Source: DASQFU01 sp035632955 (GTDB lineage Bacteria > Eisenbacteria > RBG-16-71-46). From it: 23,947 nucleotides of DNA. Made by a program: the position numbers and the translations under genes. The stretch covers positions 1 through 23,947 of the forward strand of contig DASQFU010000086.1 of the NCBI GenBank assembly GCA_035632955.1, written 5' to 3'. The notes under the pieces were generated by a model, which worked only from the letters and a program-made list of their open reading frames with translations, was not told where the DNA came from and did no database searches. The first letter of the stretch is position 1, and every line of letters starts with the position of its first letter. Shown here in pieces: positions 1-8,894 of the stretch.

Positions 1-293
1 CCCCGAGATCGAGAACCGCCGAAACCGACCTCTCCATCCATCGAACTGGAGGTGGGATCAGAATCCGAGAGCCATCGGAACGAGCTGAAGACTGAGCAGT
101 TCAAGCCCCCTCGCCTAGTTTCGATCCCGCTGCGGCCCAACGCAAACCGTGACCCAAAGGCGCCAATGTCCGCCGTCCAGCTGAGAGACTTGTTGGCGGG
201 TATGCGAAAGTCGGCATAGTCGTCCGGTCGCACCACGTTGGGGCCGGTGACGAGCACGACGACGGTGATCCACAGCGCGCGCTGGCTTCGCAT
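1..293 (-). CDS. Partial exported protein, possible outer-membrane barrel (5' end only)
   Basis: This frame opens with ATG at 293 and stays open for 97 codons to the left edge, so only the N-terminus is visible. A GGAGGT ribosome site (complement of 302-307) lies 8 bases before the ATG, which strongly supports a real gene. Residues 1-20 form a short positive start (MRSQR) followed by a hydrophobic stretch (LWITVVVLVTG), as in a signal peptide. The rest is rich in Trp, Phe, Gly and Ser in alternating patterns (SWTADIGAFGSRFALGR), as in amphipathic beta strands of outer-membrane or surface proteins. No family was recognised. The gene is divergent from leuS across 120 bases. The barrel idea is inference; the existence of a translated gene is fairly safe. 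Confidence 0.6.
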   Translation of the reverse strand, partial: MRSQRALWITVVVLVTGPNVVRPDDYADFRIPANKSLSWTADIGAFGSRFALGRSGIETRRGGLNCSVFSSFRWLSDSDPTSSSMDGEVGFGGSRSR

Positions 294-333
294 CGGGGGC
301 GACCTCCGACGGCACTTCACCGGGGTGGGGAGC

Positions 334-363
334 GTGACGTGAACGGCTGGTCCGGTTTATTCT
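334..363 (+). promoter_or_regulatory. Weak candidate sigma-70 promoter for leuS
   Basis: A GTGACG box (334-339; four of six matches to TTGACA) and a TATTCT box (358-363) are separated by 18 bases, about 50 bases before the leuS ATG. A perfect GGTTAACC palindrome at 391-398 lies in the leader. No T-box or leader peptide was seen. Boxes of this quality occur by chance, so this is only a candidate. Confidence 0.25.
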
Positions 364-413
364 GCGCGACTCGAGGACTGTGTCGGCCTCGGTTAACCTG
401 ATCGAGAACCCAC

Positions 414-2870
<2,457 letters not shown>

Positions 2871-2968
2871 GTTCCGCTCCGGTACGAAGCTGGCTGAGGA
2901 TGGCGGGGAAGGCGCTCGACTCACAGAGTTCGCCCGCAGACCGCCATGCTTTCCCCGCCCCAGGTTTA

Positions 2969-2984
2969 CATAATGGAGCTTATG
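2969..2984. promoter_or_regulatory. CATAA-N6-TTATG dyad, possible operator
   Basis: The two half-sites CATAA (2969-2973) and TTATG (2980-2984) are exact reverse complements with a 6-base spacer, in an AT-rich pocket upstream of the radical SAM gene. The size suits a dimeric repressor or activator site. No regulator gene is adjacent, and the dyad is short enough to occur by chance. Confidence 0.25.
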
Positions 2985-3046
2985 CGACTCGCCAAGATCT
3001 TCGACTCGACCTGTCCGCCCACCAACACCCGCAGCAATCCCCGGAA

Positions 3047-3052
3047 TATACT
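3047..3052 (+). promoter_or_regulatory. TATACT -10 box before the radical SAM gene
   Basis: TATACT matches five of six bases of the -10 consensus. A start point about 7 bases downstream would fall at 3059-3061, exactly at an in-frame GTG (3061), so a leaderless transcript is possible. An overlapping TATACA (3052-3057) would instead leave a leader of about 30 bases before the ATG at 3094. No convincing -35 box was found. Confidence 0.35.
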
Positions 3053-3093
3053 ATACATTTGTGCAGGTGACCTCATCCCGCTATCCTCCCGCC

Positions 3094-3990
3094 ATGCGAT
3101 CGCGTTACGTCGAGGAGCCCTGCAAGTCGGCGCTGAACCGCGTCACGGGCATGGACTTCAAGTGGTCCTTGAACCCGTACACGGGGTGCGGCCACCGTTG
3201 CACGTTTTGCTACGTGCGAACGTTCGAGCGGCGCGCCGATCGCCCGGCGGATGATCGCTATGGCGAGTCGGTCCGTATCAAGGTCAATGTCGCAGAAATC
3301 CTGCAGCAAGAACTGCAGCGACCCTCATGGCAGCGCGAGATGGTCGCGATCGGCGCGGCGACCGATCCCTATCAACCCGCCGAGGGTCGCTACCGGCTGA
3401 CCCGTTCCTGTCTCGAGGTTTTCGCCGCGCATCGCAATCCAATCAGCATCATCACTCGTGGCCCGATGATCATCCGCGACCTCGACGTGTTGCAGGACGC
3501 GGCGCGGCGCGCCGAGGTCAGTGTCAGCTTCTCGATTCCGACGCTCGATCACGACATCTGGCGGCGGACCGAACCCAGCACGGCGCCTCCTCGCCAACGA
3601 CTGCGGGCGCTGAGCGCACTGGTCGCGGCTGGAGTTCGCGCGGGAGTCGGGATGGCGCCGATCCTGCCCGGGCTCTCGGACGATCCGAAAAAGATGGCGG
3701 ACGTCGTGCGCGCGGTTCGTGATGCTGGCGCCACGTTCCTCTGGGTCGGAACGCTCTATCTCAAGCCCGGCACGCGCGAGCATTTTCTCGCGCACCTGGT
3801 CGAGCATTGGCCGAACCACCTCCCCCTCTACGAGCAGCTCTACGCCGGGCGCGCGTACCTGGCGCCGGCGACCGCGCAACCGATCCGTGATCAGTTCGCG
3901 ACGCTCAAGCGCAGGTTCCCGCTCCGGCAGCCGGCGACGCCGCTGCTCGCTCCCCCGCCCGAAGCCGAGCAGATCGAGCTCACGCTCTAA
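3094..3990 (+). CDS. SplB-like (Rv2578c/PA0069-type) radical SAM protein
   Basis: This is a radical S-adenosylmethionine protein of the spore-photoproduct-lyase-like group. Near the N-terminus it has EPCKSALNRV and then NPYTGCGHRCTFCYVR. The three cysteines form a CxxxCxxC motif that would bind the [4Fe-4S] cluster cleaving SAM. The GAATDPYQPAEG segment and a TIM-barrel-like body (SIITRGP, SFSIPTLD, APILPGLSDD) follow, as in this family. The substrate is unknown for this branch; DNA repair is suggested by name only. The ATG at 3094 gives 298 residues. An in-frame GTG at 3061 would add 11 residues and is a serious alternative because a TATACT box sits just before it. Neither start has a clear Shine-Dalgarno. 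The stop overlaps the convergent DinB gene by 4 bases. Confidence 0.88.
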   Translation: MRSRYVEEPCKSALNRVTGMDFKWSLNPYTGCGHRCTFCYVRTFERRADRPADDRYGESVRIKVNVAEILQQELQRPSWQREMVAIGAATDPYQPAEGRYRLTRSCLEVFAAHRNPISIITRGPMIIRDLDVLQDAARRAEVSVSFSIPTLDHDIWRRTEPSTAPPRQRLRALSALVAAGVRAGVGMAPILPGLSDDPKKMADVVRAVRDAGATFLWVGTLYLKPGTREHFLAHLVEHWPNHLPLYEQLYAGRAYLAPATAQPIRDQFATLKRRFPLRQPATPLLAPPPEAEQIELTL

Positions 3991-4457
3991 CGCGGACGCC
4001 CCTTCTTCAACACCGCGATCTGGCCGGCGTGGTAGATGTCGTGCTGAATAACGCCGTGGAGCTGCACGTATCCGGTGCTCCCGCCGGGAACCAGCGATTT
4101 GCCGAGACGGTTCTCCGGGAGCGCCTCCAGCGTGTCGAGCAACTTCTTGTGGCTCGCCTTCAGCGCCCGGATCGCTGCTCGCCACGCGGCGTCGGTCGTT
4201 TTGGAAACGGCCGGCGGCGGCCAGTCTTCGGCGTCGCTGAGTTCGAACTTTTCCCCATTCATACGCCGGCGCACGACGTCCTTCCAGACCGCGACGTGAA
4301 GCGCGATCTCCCAGATGGTGTGGGCACCGGGAATCGGCCGCGCGCTGGCCTGTTTCGCCGCGACGCCCTCCAGCACCTGAAGGACCGCGGGCCCGTGCCA
4401 GGCATGCCCTTCGAACGCGCGCTTCAACTGCTCCGCGATTCTCGCTTTCTCTCCCAT
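3987..4457 (-). CDS. DinB-family (YfiT/DinB-like) putative metal-dependent protein
   Basis: This 156-residue protein has the size and helical pattern of the DinB four-helix-bundle family, whose members bind a metal through three histidines. Some are thiol-dependent transferases or hydrolases; this substrate is unknown. Candidate ligands are His54 (TIWEIALHVAVWKD) and the pair His139/His143 (IQHDIYHAGQIAVLKK). The C-terminal HxxxHxGQI is typical. The frame is open far upstream, but the ATG at 4457 is chosen because GGAGGT lies just before it (within 4460-4467) and the family N-terminus fits. The stop codons of this gene and the radical SAM gene overlap in opposite directions. The start is divergent from the aldehyde dehydrogenase across 69 bases. 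Confidence 0.85.
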   Translation of the reverse strand: MGEKARIAEQLKRAFEGHAWHGPAVLQVLEGVAAKQASARPIPGAHTIWEIALHVAVWKDVVRRRMNGEKFELSDAEDWPPPAVSKTTDAAWRAAIRALKASHKKLLDTLEALPENRLGKSLVPGGSTGYVQLHGVIQHDIYHAGQIAVLKKGRPR

Positions 4458-4506
4458 CGCACCTCCTCGTTCCGCAACCTGTAAGTCCGCTGGTCGATCG
4501 GGAAGG

Positions 4507-4512
4507 TATACT
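4507..4512 (+). promoter_or_regulatory. TATACT -10 box before the aldehyde dehydrogenase gene
   Basis: TATACT lies 14 bases before the ATG at 4527, in the 69-base divergent gap. Transcription would start near 4519 and leave about 8 bases of leader. That fits the lack of a Shine-Dalgarno for this gene and suggests near-leaderless translation. No good -35 box is present. Confidence 0.35.
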
Positions 4513-4526
4513 GCGCCGCAACCGTC

Positions 4527-5885
4527 ATGAAAGTCGTCGATCCCGCTTCCGGTCGCCTGCTGCGCGAGATCCCGGAGCACGAGCCCGCAGAGTTGCTGCG
4601 CCGCCTGGACCGCGCCGCTTTGGCGTTCACGACCTGGCGCGCGACGGCGTTTCGTGAGCGCGCCGTGCTGCTGCACGCTGCAGCCGCGGTGTTGCGCCGT
4701 GACGGCGCGCCACTCGCCGAGCTCATGACGCGCGAGATGGGCAAACCCATCGTGCAGTCGGAGGGCGAGATCGAGAAGTGCTCGTGGGCGTGCGAGTACT
4801 TCGCCGAACACGCGGCGCGTTTCCTCGCGCCCGAGGCGATCGCGACCGACGCGTCCCGCAGCGCCGTCCACTGCGAGCCGCTCGGCGCGGTGCTCGCGGT
4901 GATGCCCTGGAACTTTCCGTTCTGGCAGGTATTTCGCGCGGCGGCGCCGGCATTGATGGCCGGCAACGTGATGCTGCTCAAGCACGCCTCGAATGTTCCG
5001 GGCTGTGCGCTCGCGATCGAGCAGGTGTTGGCGGACGCCGGCCTGCCCGCGGGCGTGTTCGCGACGCTGCTGGCTTCCCCGCAAGCGATCGAGCCATTGG
5101 TCGCGCATCCAGCGATCGCGGCCGTCACGCTCACGGGCAGCGAAGCCGCGGGGGCGTCGTTGGGCGCCGCCGCGGGACGCGCGCTGAAGAAGACGGTGAT
5201 GGAGCTCGGTGGCTCGGACCCGTTCCTGGTGCTCGCAGATGCCGATCCCGAGGCGGTCGCCACCCAAGCCGCTGCCGCCCGGACCATCAACAGCGGGCAA
5301 AGCTGCATCGCCGCGAAGCGTTTCATCGTCGAGGAGCCGATCGCCCAGCGGTTCGAGACGGCGCTGGTCACGCGCATGCGCGCCTTGAAGGTCGGCGATC
5401 CGATGGATCGAGCCACCGAGGTCGGGCCGCTCGCTCGCGAAGACCTAATCGCCGAGCTCGACCGTCAGGTCTACGACTCGGTGGTCGGTGGCGCGACCTT
5501 GCGGACCGGCGGCGCGCAGCTCGAGCGCCCGGGCTTCTATTACGCTCCGACCGTGGTGACCAACGTCCGACCCGGCTTGCCGGTGTTTACCGAAGAGACT
5601 TTTGGTCCGGTCGCTGCAGTGGTGCGGGCGCGTGACGCCGACCACGCCGTGGAGCTCGCCAACATCTCCCGGTTCGGGCTCGGCGCCAGCGTCTGGACCG
5701 CCGACTCGGAGCGCGGCGAGGCGATCGCGGCTCGCATAAAGGCCGGCCAGGTGTTCGTCAACGGGATCGTCAAGTCCGACCCGCGGCTTCCGTTCGGAGG
5801 CGTCAAGCACTCCGGCCACGGCCGCGAGCTCGCCGCGGCCGGGATCCGCGAGTTCGTGAACCTCAAGACCGTCTGGGTGCGTTAA
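4527..5885 (+). CDS. NAD(P)+-dependent aldehyde dehydrogenase, succinate-semialdehyde type
   Basis: This enzyme of the aldehyde dehydrogenase superfamily oxidises an aldehyde to an acid with NAD(P)+. The catalytic cysteine is Cys260 in SGQSCIAAKRF and the general base is Glu226 in MELGGSDPF. The oxyanion-hole asparagine is in MPWNFPFW, and the cofactor-site TGSEAAG and C-terminal EETFGPVA and PFGGVKHSGHGRE motifs are all present. MELGGSDPF with GQSCIAAKR is typical of the Sad/YneI-like succinate-semialdehyde dehydrogenases, so succinate semialdehyde is the best substrate guess, though substrate cannot be fixed from motifs. The 452-residue length is normal for this branch. The gene stands alone: divergent from dinB and convergent with the GH57 gene after only 13 bases. 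Confidence 0.93.
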   Translation: MKVVDPASGRLLREIPEHEPAELLRRLDRAALAFTTWRATAFRERAVLLHAAAAVLRRDGAPLAELMTREMGKPIVQSEGEIEKCSWACEYFAEHAARFLAPEAIATDASRSAVHCEPLGAVLAVMPWNFPFWQVFRAAAPALMAGNVMLLKHASNVPGCALAIEQVLADAGLPAGVFATLLASPQAIEPLVAHPAIAAVTLTGSEAAGASLGAAAGRALKKTVMELGGSDPFLVLADADPEAVATQAAAARTINSGQSCIAAKRFIVEEPIAQRFETALVTRMRALKVGDPMDRATEVGPLAREDLIAELDRQVYDSVVGGATLRTGGAQLERPGFYYAPTVVTNVRPGLPVFTEETFGPVAAVVRARDADHAVELANISRFGLGASVWTADSERGEAIAARIKAGQVFVNGIVKSDPRLPFGGVKHSGHGRELAAAGIREFVNLKTVWVR

Positions 5886-5898
5886 CCGCGGACGGCGC

Positions 5899-8034
5899 TC
5901 ACACGCTCCACATCGCGGTCTCGAAGTGTCCGTCCGGTATCGTGAAGCGAATCGGTTCGTCGAGCGGATAGCTTTCGACCGGCCGCCCGCCTTCCATCAG
6001 TTGGACGAGCAGCTCGATGCCATCCCCCGCCTTGACGCCGAGACCTTCGAACGGCAGGGCCAGCTCCAGCACCCGGCCGATGCAGCAGGCGCTGTCCGGA
6101 AGCCGAAGGGATCGACCGCCCGCCTCCGTGAACGTGACCTCACACGCGCCGCGCGAGAGTCCCTTGACGCCGACCGTCGCCACGACCGGCGTCATCATCT
6201 CCACCGACAGATCGTAGGCGGCGCCGGGAGGCCCCGGCGGCGTGAAGTCGAGCCGCAGGTACACGCTCCGATCGTCGAAGCCGTAGAACAGCTGGTGCAC
6301 GCGACCCGCCGCGCGGTGCATCGATCCGCCGCCGCCTTCGAGCGTGTAACGTCCCGCGGCATGCCACTCGTAGAAATGCGTGCGCTCTCCGTCCACCACC
6401 GGCCGCACGAAACCGATCGGGCGGACGTGCGCGTCCGGGCCGTGACGCGGCCGCGTGACCGGGACCTGCAACCCCGCCGGCGCGGACAGGCCGGCTCCCT
6501 GATACGCCTCGCGCAGATGCGCTCGAAACAGCTCGTCGAACGTGGCCTTCTCGGAGGTGTAGTGATCCTCTCCGAACCACCAGAACCAATCCGAGCCCTC
6601 CGCCCGGAACATCGCCTCCCACGCTTCGGGATGACTCTCCGGTGTCGCGCCGGCCTCGATCAGAGCCTTGCGGGTCCGGGACACGAGGTCCCAGGCACGG
6701 TTCTTCTCGTCGTGGCCGATCCAGATGTGAAAGTCGGCATCGATCCACGAGCCGGTGTGCAGATGGGTGAGCCGCCCGCTCGCGCTGTCCGAGGCGATCA
6801 CGTCCGAGGGTGTGCGCGTGCGGATGTCCGGCGCCTGCTCCAAAGCCGAGTAGAGGTCATTGAGGAATTGCGCTCCGTCCTCGGCGTAGCCCTCCCAGCA
6901 ATTCTCGCCGTCGAGGATCACGCTGACGACCGGCGTGCCGGACGCCCCGTGCTCGCGCCCGATACGCCGGAGCCGAGCCATGAAATCCGCGACCGCCTCG
7001 GCGGGATCCCAGCGCTGATAGACGAAGCCGATGCGATCCGAGAGCTCGTGGTCGCGAAAGAACAGGGTCACCTCCCCCGCGTTCGTCTCCATACGCCATG
7101 GACGGTAGAGCGCGTCGCGACGACGTTCACCGGCCGGCAGCGAGCCCCACAGCACACCTTCGTCCGTCGCGAGCCAGCGGAGCTGCGAGCGCGCCACCAG
7201 CTCCACGACTTCGGGGCTCACGCTGCCCTCCGAGGGCCAGAGCCCGCTCGGCGGCGCGCCGAACGCGCGCGCATGCCGAGCGATCGCGCGCTCGATCTGG
7301 ATCCGGGCATCCGTTGGAGCTTCGAGCGGCTCCGCCGGCAGCGGCAGGTCGGGGCGTGCGCGCTTCGCGGATCGGAGATCGACCAGCAGCGGCAGGATTG
7401 GGTGGTAGTACGGCGTCGTGGAGAGCTCCACCTGGCCGCGCTCGGCGAGTCGCCGGTAGGCCGGAACGACGTCCGCGAGCAGGCGCTTGTGCAGCGCGAG
7501 CAGGCTGTCGCGATTCTCCACCGTGAACGCGCCGACCTGCGCGAGCACGCGCGCGGCTTCCGGCTGGTCGTGGAACAACGGATCGATCCACGAGATCAGA
7601 AACCACACTTCGAGCTGGAGGAGATCCGTGTCGGAGAGCCGGGCGTCAGGAGTCGCGCGGCGAGCGCGCCCCGCCAGGGTCCGGTAGCGCGGCCAGCGCT
7701 CGAAGGCATGCGATGGCGCGATCGCAGCGCGCCGGCACACCTCGACGTGCTCGGCGGGTTCCAGCTTGGCGACCGGCCGCGCGAGCAGCTCGAACAGCTC
7801 GTCTGATTCGCCGGCTGCGGCGCCTTCGAGCTGATCGAGCAACGACGGGACGAAGTTGAAGGTGGCGCGGACGCTCGGATGGCGCTCGAGATGGAGCGCC
7901 ATGTCGAGGTAGTCCTTGGTGGCGTGGAGCCGCACCCAGGGAAGCCGCGAGCGTCGATCCCGCGGGTCGCGATAGTCCGGCTGGTGGTGATGCCAGATCA
8001 AGACCAGGTCGACGGGTCGCTCGGGCTCGCTCAT
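5899..8034 (-). CDS. Glycoside hydrolase family 57, amylopullulanase-like
   Basis: This 711-residue alpha-glucan-active enzyme opens with the GH57 signature WHHHQPDY (14-21). Further family blocks follow: TFNFVPSLLDQL (58-69), LSTTPYYHPILPLL (204-217), LWPSEGSVS (265-273) and VILDGENCWEGY (372-383). By analogy with GH57 amylopullulanases, Glu269 would be the nucleophile and Asp375 the acid/base. The WFWWFGEDH segment (483-491) closes the catalytic part. About 190 C-terminal residues look like a beta-sandwich (YEWHAAGRYTLEGG, FDDRSVYLRLDF), as in other GH57 proteins. There is no signal peptide, so it probably acts in the cytoplasm on glycogen or maltodextrins. Only one plausible start exists (ATG at 8034). 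The TPR gene lies 63 bases upstream on the same strand. Confidence 0.92.
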   Translation of the reverse strand: MSEPERPVDLVLIWHHHQPDYRDPRDRRSRLPWVRLHATKDYLDMALHLERHPSVRATFNFVPSLLDQLEGAAAGESDELFELLARPVAKLEPAEHVEVCRRAAIAPSHAFERWPRYRTLAGRARRATPDARLSDTDLLQLEVWFLISWIDPLFHDQPEAARVLAQVGAFTVENRDSLLALHKRLLADVVPAYRRLAERGQVELSTTPYYHPILPLLVDLRSAKRARPDLPLPAEPLEAPTDARIQIERAIARHARAFGAPPSGLWPSEGSVSPEVVELVARSQLRWLATDEGVLWGSLPAGERRRDALYRPWRMETNAGEVTLFFRDHELSDRIGFVYQRWDPAEAVADFMARLRRIGREHGASGTPVVSVILDGENCWEGYAEDGAQFLNDLYSALEQAPDIRTRTPSDVIASDSASGRLTHLHTGSWIDADFHIWIGHDEKNRAWDLVSRTRKALIEAGATPESHPEAWEAMFRAEGSDWFWWFGEDHYTSEKATFDELFRAHLREAYQGAGLSAPAGLQVPVTRPRHGPDAHVRPIGFVRPVVDGERTHFYEWHAAGRYTLEGGGGSMHRAAGRVHQLFYGFDDRSVYLRLDFTPPGPPGAAYDLSVEMMTPVVATVGVKGLSRGACEVTFTEAGGRSLRLPDSACCIGRVLELALPFEGLGVKAGDGIELLVQLMEGGRPVESYPLDEPIRFTIPDGHFETAMWSV

Positions 8035-8097
8035 CTCCCGCGCTCGGGATCGCTGGGCCGAAGCAGGCGGTGCATGGCCGGAGGCGCGGTCAGCGAC

Positions 8098-8769
8098 TCA
8101 ACGCGACTTGGCCGCCGCCTTGAGCTCGGACAGCTCGATCACTGCCGGGCCCCCGTAAGGCGTGTCGCCGAACTCGTCCACCAGACGCTGGAGTCGCTCG
8201 ATCGCCTGATCGGGCTTCTTCCCGTCGCGATAGGCGCGCGCCGACGCCATCAGGAACTCCCCGGACGAGGTGCGGTCGAACTTGCCCACCAGCGCTTCAT
8301 AAGCGCGCGCGGCTTCATCGAACTGACGATCGCTCTCCAGGGCATAGGCCAGGCTGCGCCGCGCCGCGTCGGCCAGCAACCCGCGCGAGGTGCGCTCGAG
8401 GTAGCGCCGGTATTCGGCGATCGCATTCTTGAAGTCGCCGCTCCAGAACGCCGCGTCCCCCGCGAGCCGGTGAGCGTCGTTGCCGCTCGCCGTGCTGCCG
8501 TATTGCTCGTAGATCTGCTTCGAGAGTTGTAGCGCGCGCGGGTAATCGCCCTGCCAATAGAAGATGTTGGCCTCGGCCAACCGCCCCGCGGCCTGCTCGT
8601 CTGCCGCGGCGCGAGCGCGCAACGTGAAGAACGTCACGGCCGCGGCGGCGATCAGGACCGCCACCGCCCCGAGCACGATCCGGCCATAGCGCGAAAAGAA
8701 TCGAGTCGCGGGCTCGAGCAGCTCCGCGCCGGGCTGTTCGATGCGGGCGGCCTTCTGCTGTAATGCCAA
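8098..8769 (-). CDS. Membrane-anchored tetratricopeptide repeat protein, YfgM-like
   Basis: The 223 residues comprise a short cytoplasmic tail, one transmembrane helix at about 29-50 (GRIVLGAVAVLIAAAAVTFF), and an outside part of tandem TPR-like helical pairs. Typical repeat pieces are IFYWQGDYPRALQLSKQIYEQY, AFWSGDFKNAIAEYRRYL, SLAYALESDRQFDEAARAYEALV and AYRDGKKPDQAIERLQRLVDEF. The layout is like YfgM and other periplasmic TPR proteins that bind chaperones or envelope complexes; the partner here is unknown. The start is TTG at 8769, with a GGGGG ribosome site a few bases before it. The GH57 gene follows after 63 bases, so the two may be cotranscribed. Upstream lie a hairpin and a palindrome. 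Confidence 0.8.
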   Translation of the reverse strand: MALQQKAARIEQPGAELLEPATRFFSRYGRIVLGAVAVLIAAAAVTFFTLRARAAADEQAAGRLAEANIFYWQGDYPRALQLSKQIYEQYGSTASGNDAHRLAGDAAFWSGDFKNAIAEYRRYLERTSRGLLADAARRSLAYALESDRQFDEAARAYEALVGKFDRTSSGEFLMASARAYRDGKKPDQAIERLQRLVDEFGDTPYGGPAVIELSELKAAAKSR

Positions 8770-8799
8770 GCAATACCCCCTGTTATGTCGTTAGTTTGA

Positions 8800-8835
8800 G
8801 GCTCTGCGCTAGGCGGAGACGCCCGCTTCAGAGCC
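8800..8835. repeat. Hairpin with internal loop, possible leader or terminator structure
   Basis: GGCTCTG (8800-8806) pairs with CAGAGCC (8829-8835). Inside, GGCG (8812-8815) pairs with CGCC (8820-8823) around a GAGA loop on the plus strand, leaving a 5-by-5 internal loop. The element sits 30 bases before the TPR start. It is not followed by a T-run on the minus strand, so a leader structure or factor-aided terminator is as likely as an intrinsic terminator. Confidence 0.4.
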
Positions 8836-8871
8836 GCGGGACCTTAGCGAGTCGCACTCCCATCGTCAAGA

Positions 8872-8885
8872 GTGGTCCGGACCAC
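8872..8885. promoter_or_regulatory. Perfect 14-bp palindrome GTGGTCCGGACCAC
   Basis: GTGGTCCGGACCAC has no spacer and lies 10 bases past the stop of the zinc-ribbon gene, about 100 bases upstream of the TPR start. With no loop it is a poor RNA hairpin, so a dimeric DNA-binding site is more likely. The binder is unknown. Confidence 0.4.
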
Positions 8886-8894
8886 ACAGCACCG

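Larger units (their letters stand above)
2871..3093. other. Intergenic region with lower GC, an inverted repeat and promoter-like boxes
   Basis: No gene is supported here. A 9-bp inverted repeat (GGCGGGGAA at 2902-2910, TTCCCCGCC at 2951-2959) has a 40-base loop and no T-run, so it is a poor terminator. The stretch from about 2960 to 3060 is clearly more AT-rich than its surroundings. It holds the CATAA/TTATG dyad (2969-2984) and the TATACT box (3047-3052) described separately. An open frame from 2946 overlaps the radical SAM gene and looks like chance. Confidence 0.5.
8770..8894. other. 125-base gap holding a hairpin and a palindrome
   Basis: This gap separates the six-gene run from the TPR/GH57 pair. 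It contains the folded element at 8800-8835 and the 14-bp palindrome at 8872-8885, both listed separately, and no gene. The run's transcript could end here or continue into the TPR gene. Neither structure is followed by a T-run on the minus strand. Confidence 0.5.

Noticed and set aside
115..315. 66-residue minus-strand frame near the left edge
   Set aside because: It overlaps a better frame (start 293) that has GGAGGT, a signal-peptide-like start and stays open to the edge.
294..413. T-box or leucine leader peptide before leuS
   Set aside because: There is no T-box core motif, no run of Leu codons and no terminator/antiterminator pair in this 120-base gap.
2946..3254. 102-residue frame spanning the gap before the radical SAM gene
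   Set aside because: It overlaps the CxxxCxxC region of the radical SAM gene in another frame and has no ribosome site or known similarity.
5926..7806. Long plus-strand open frame opposite the GH57 gene
   Set aside because: The translation is low-complexity and Arg-rich with no domains, and the opposite strand has every GH57 motif.
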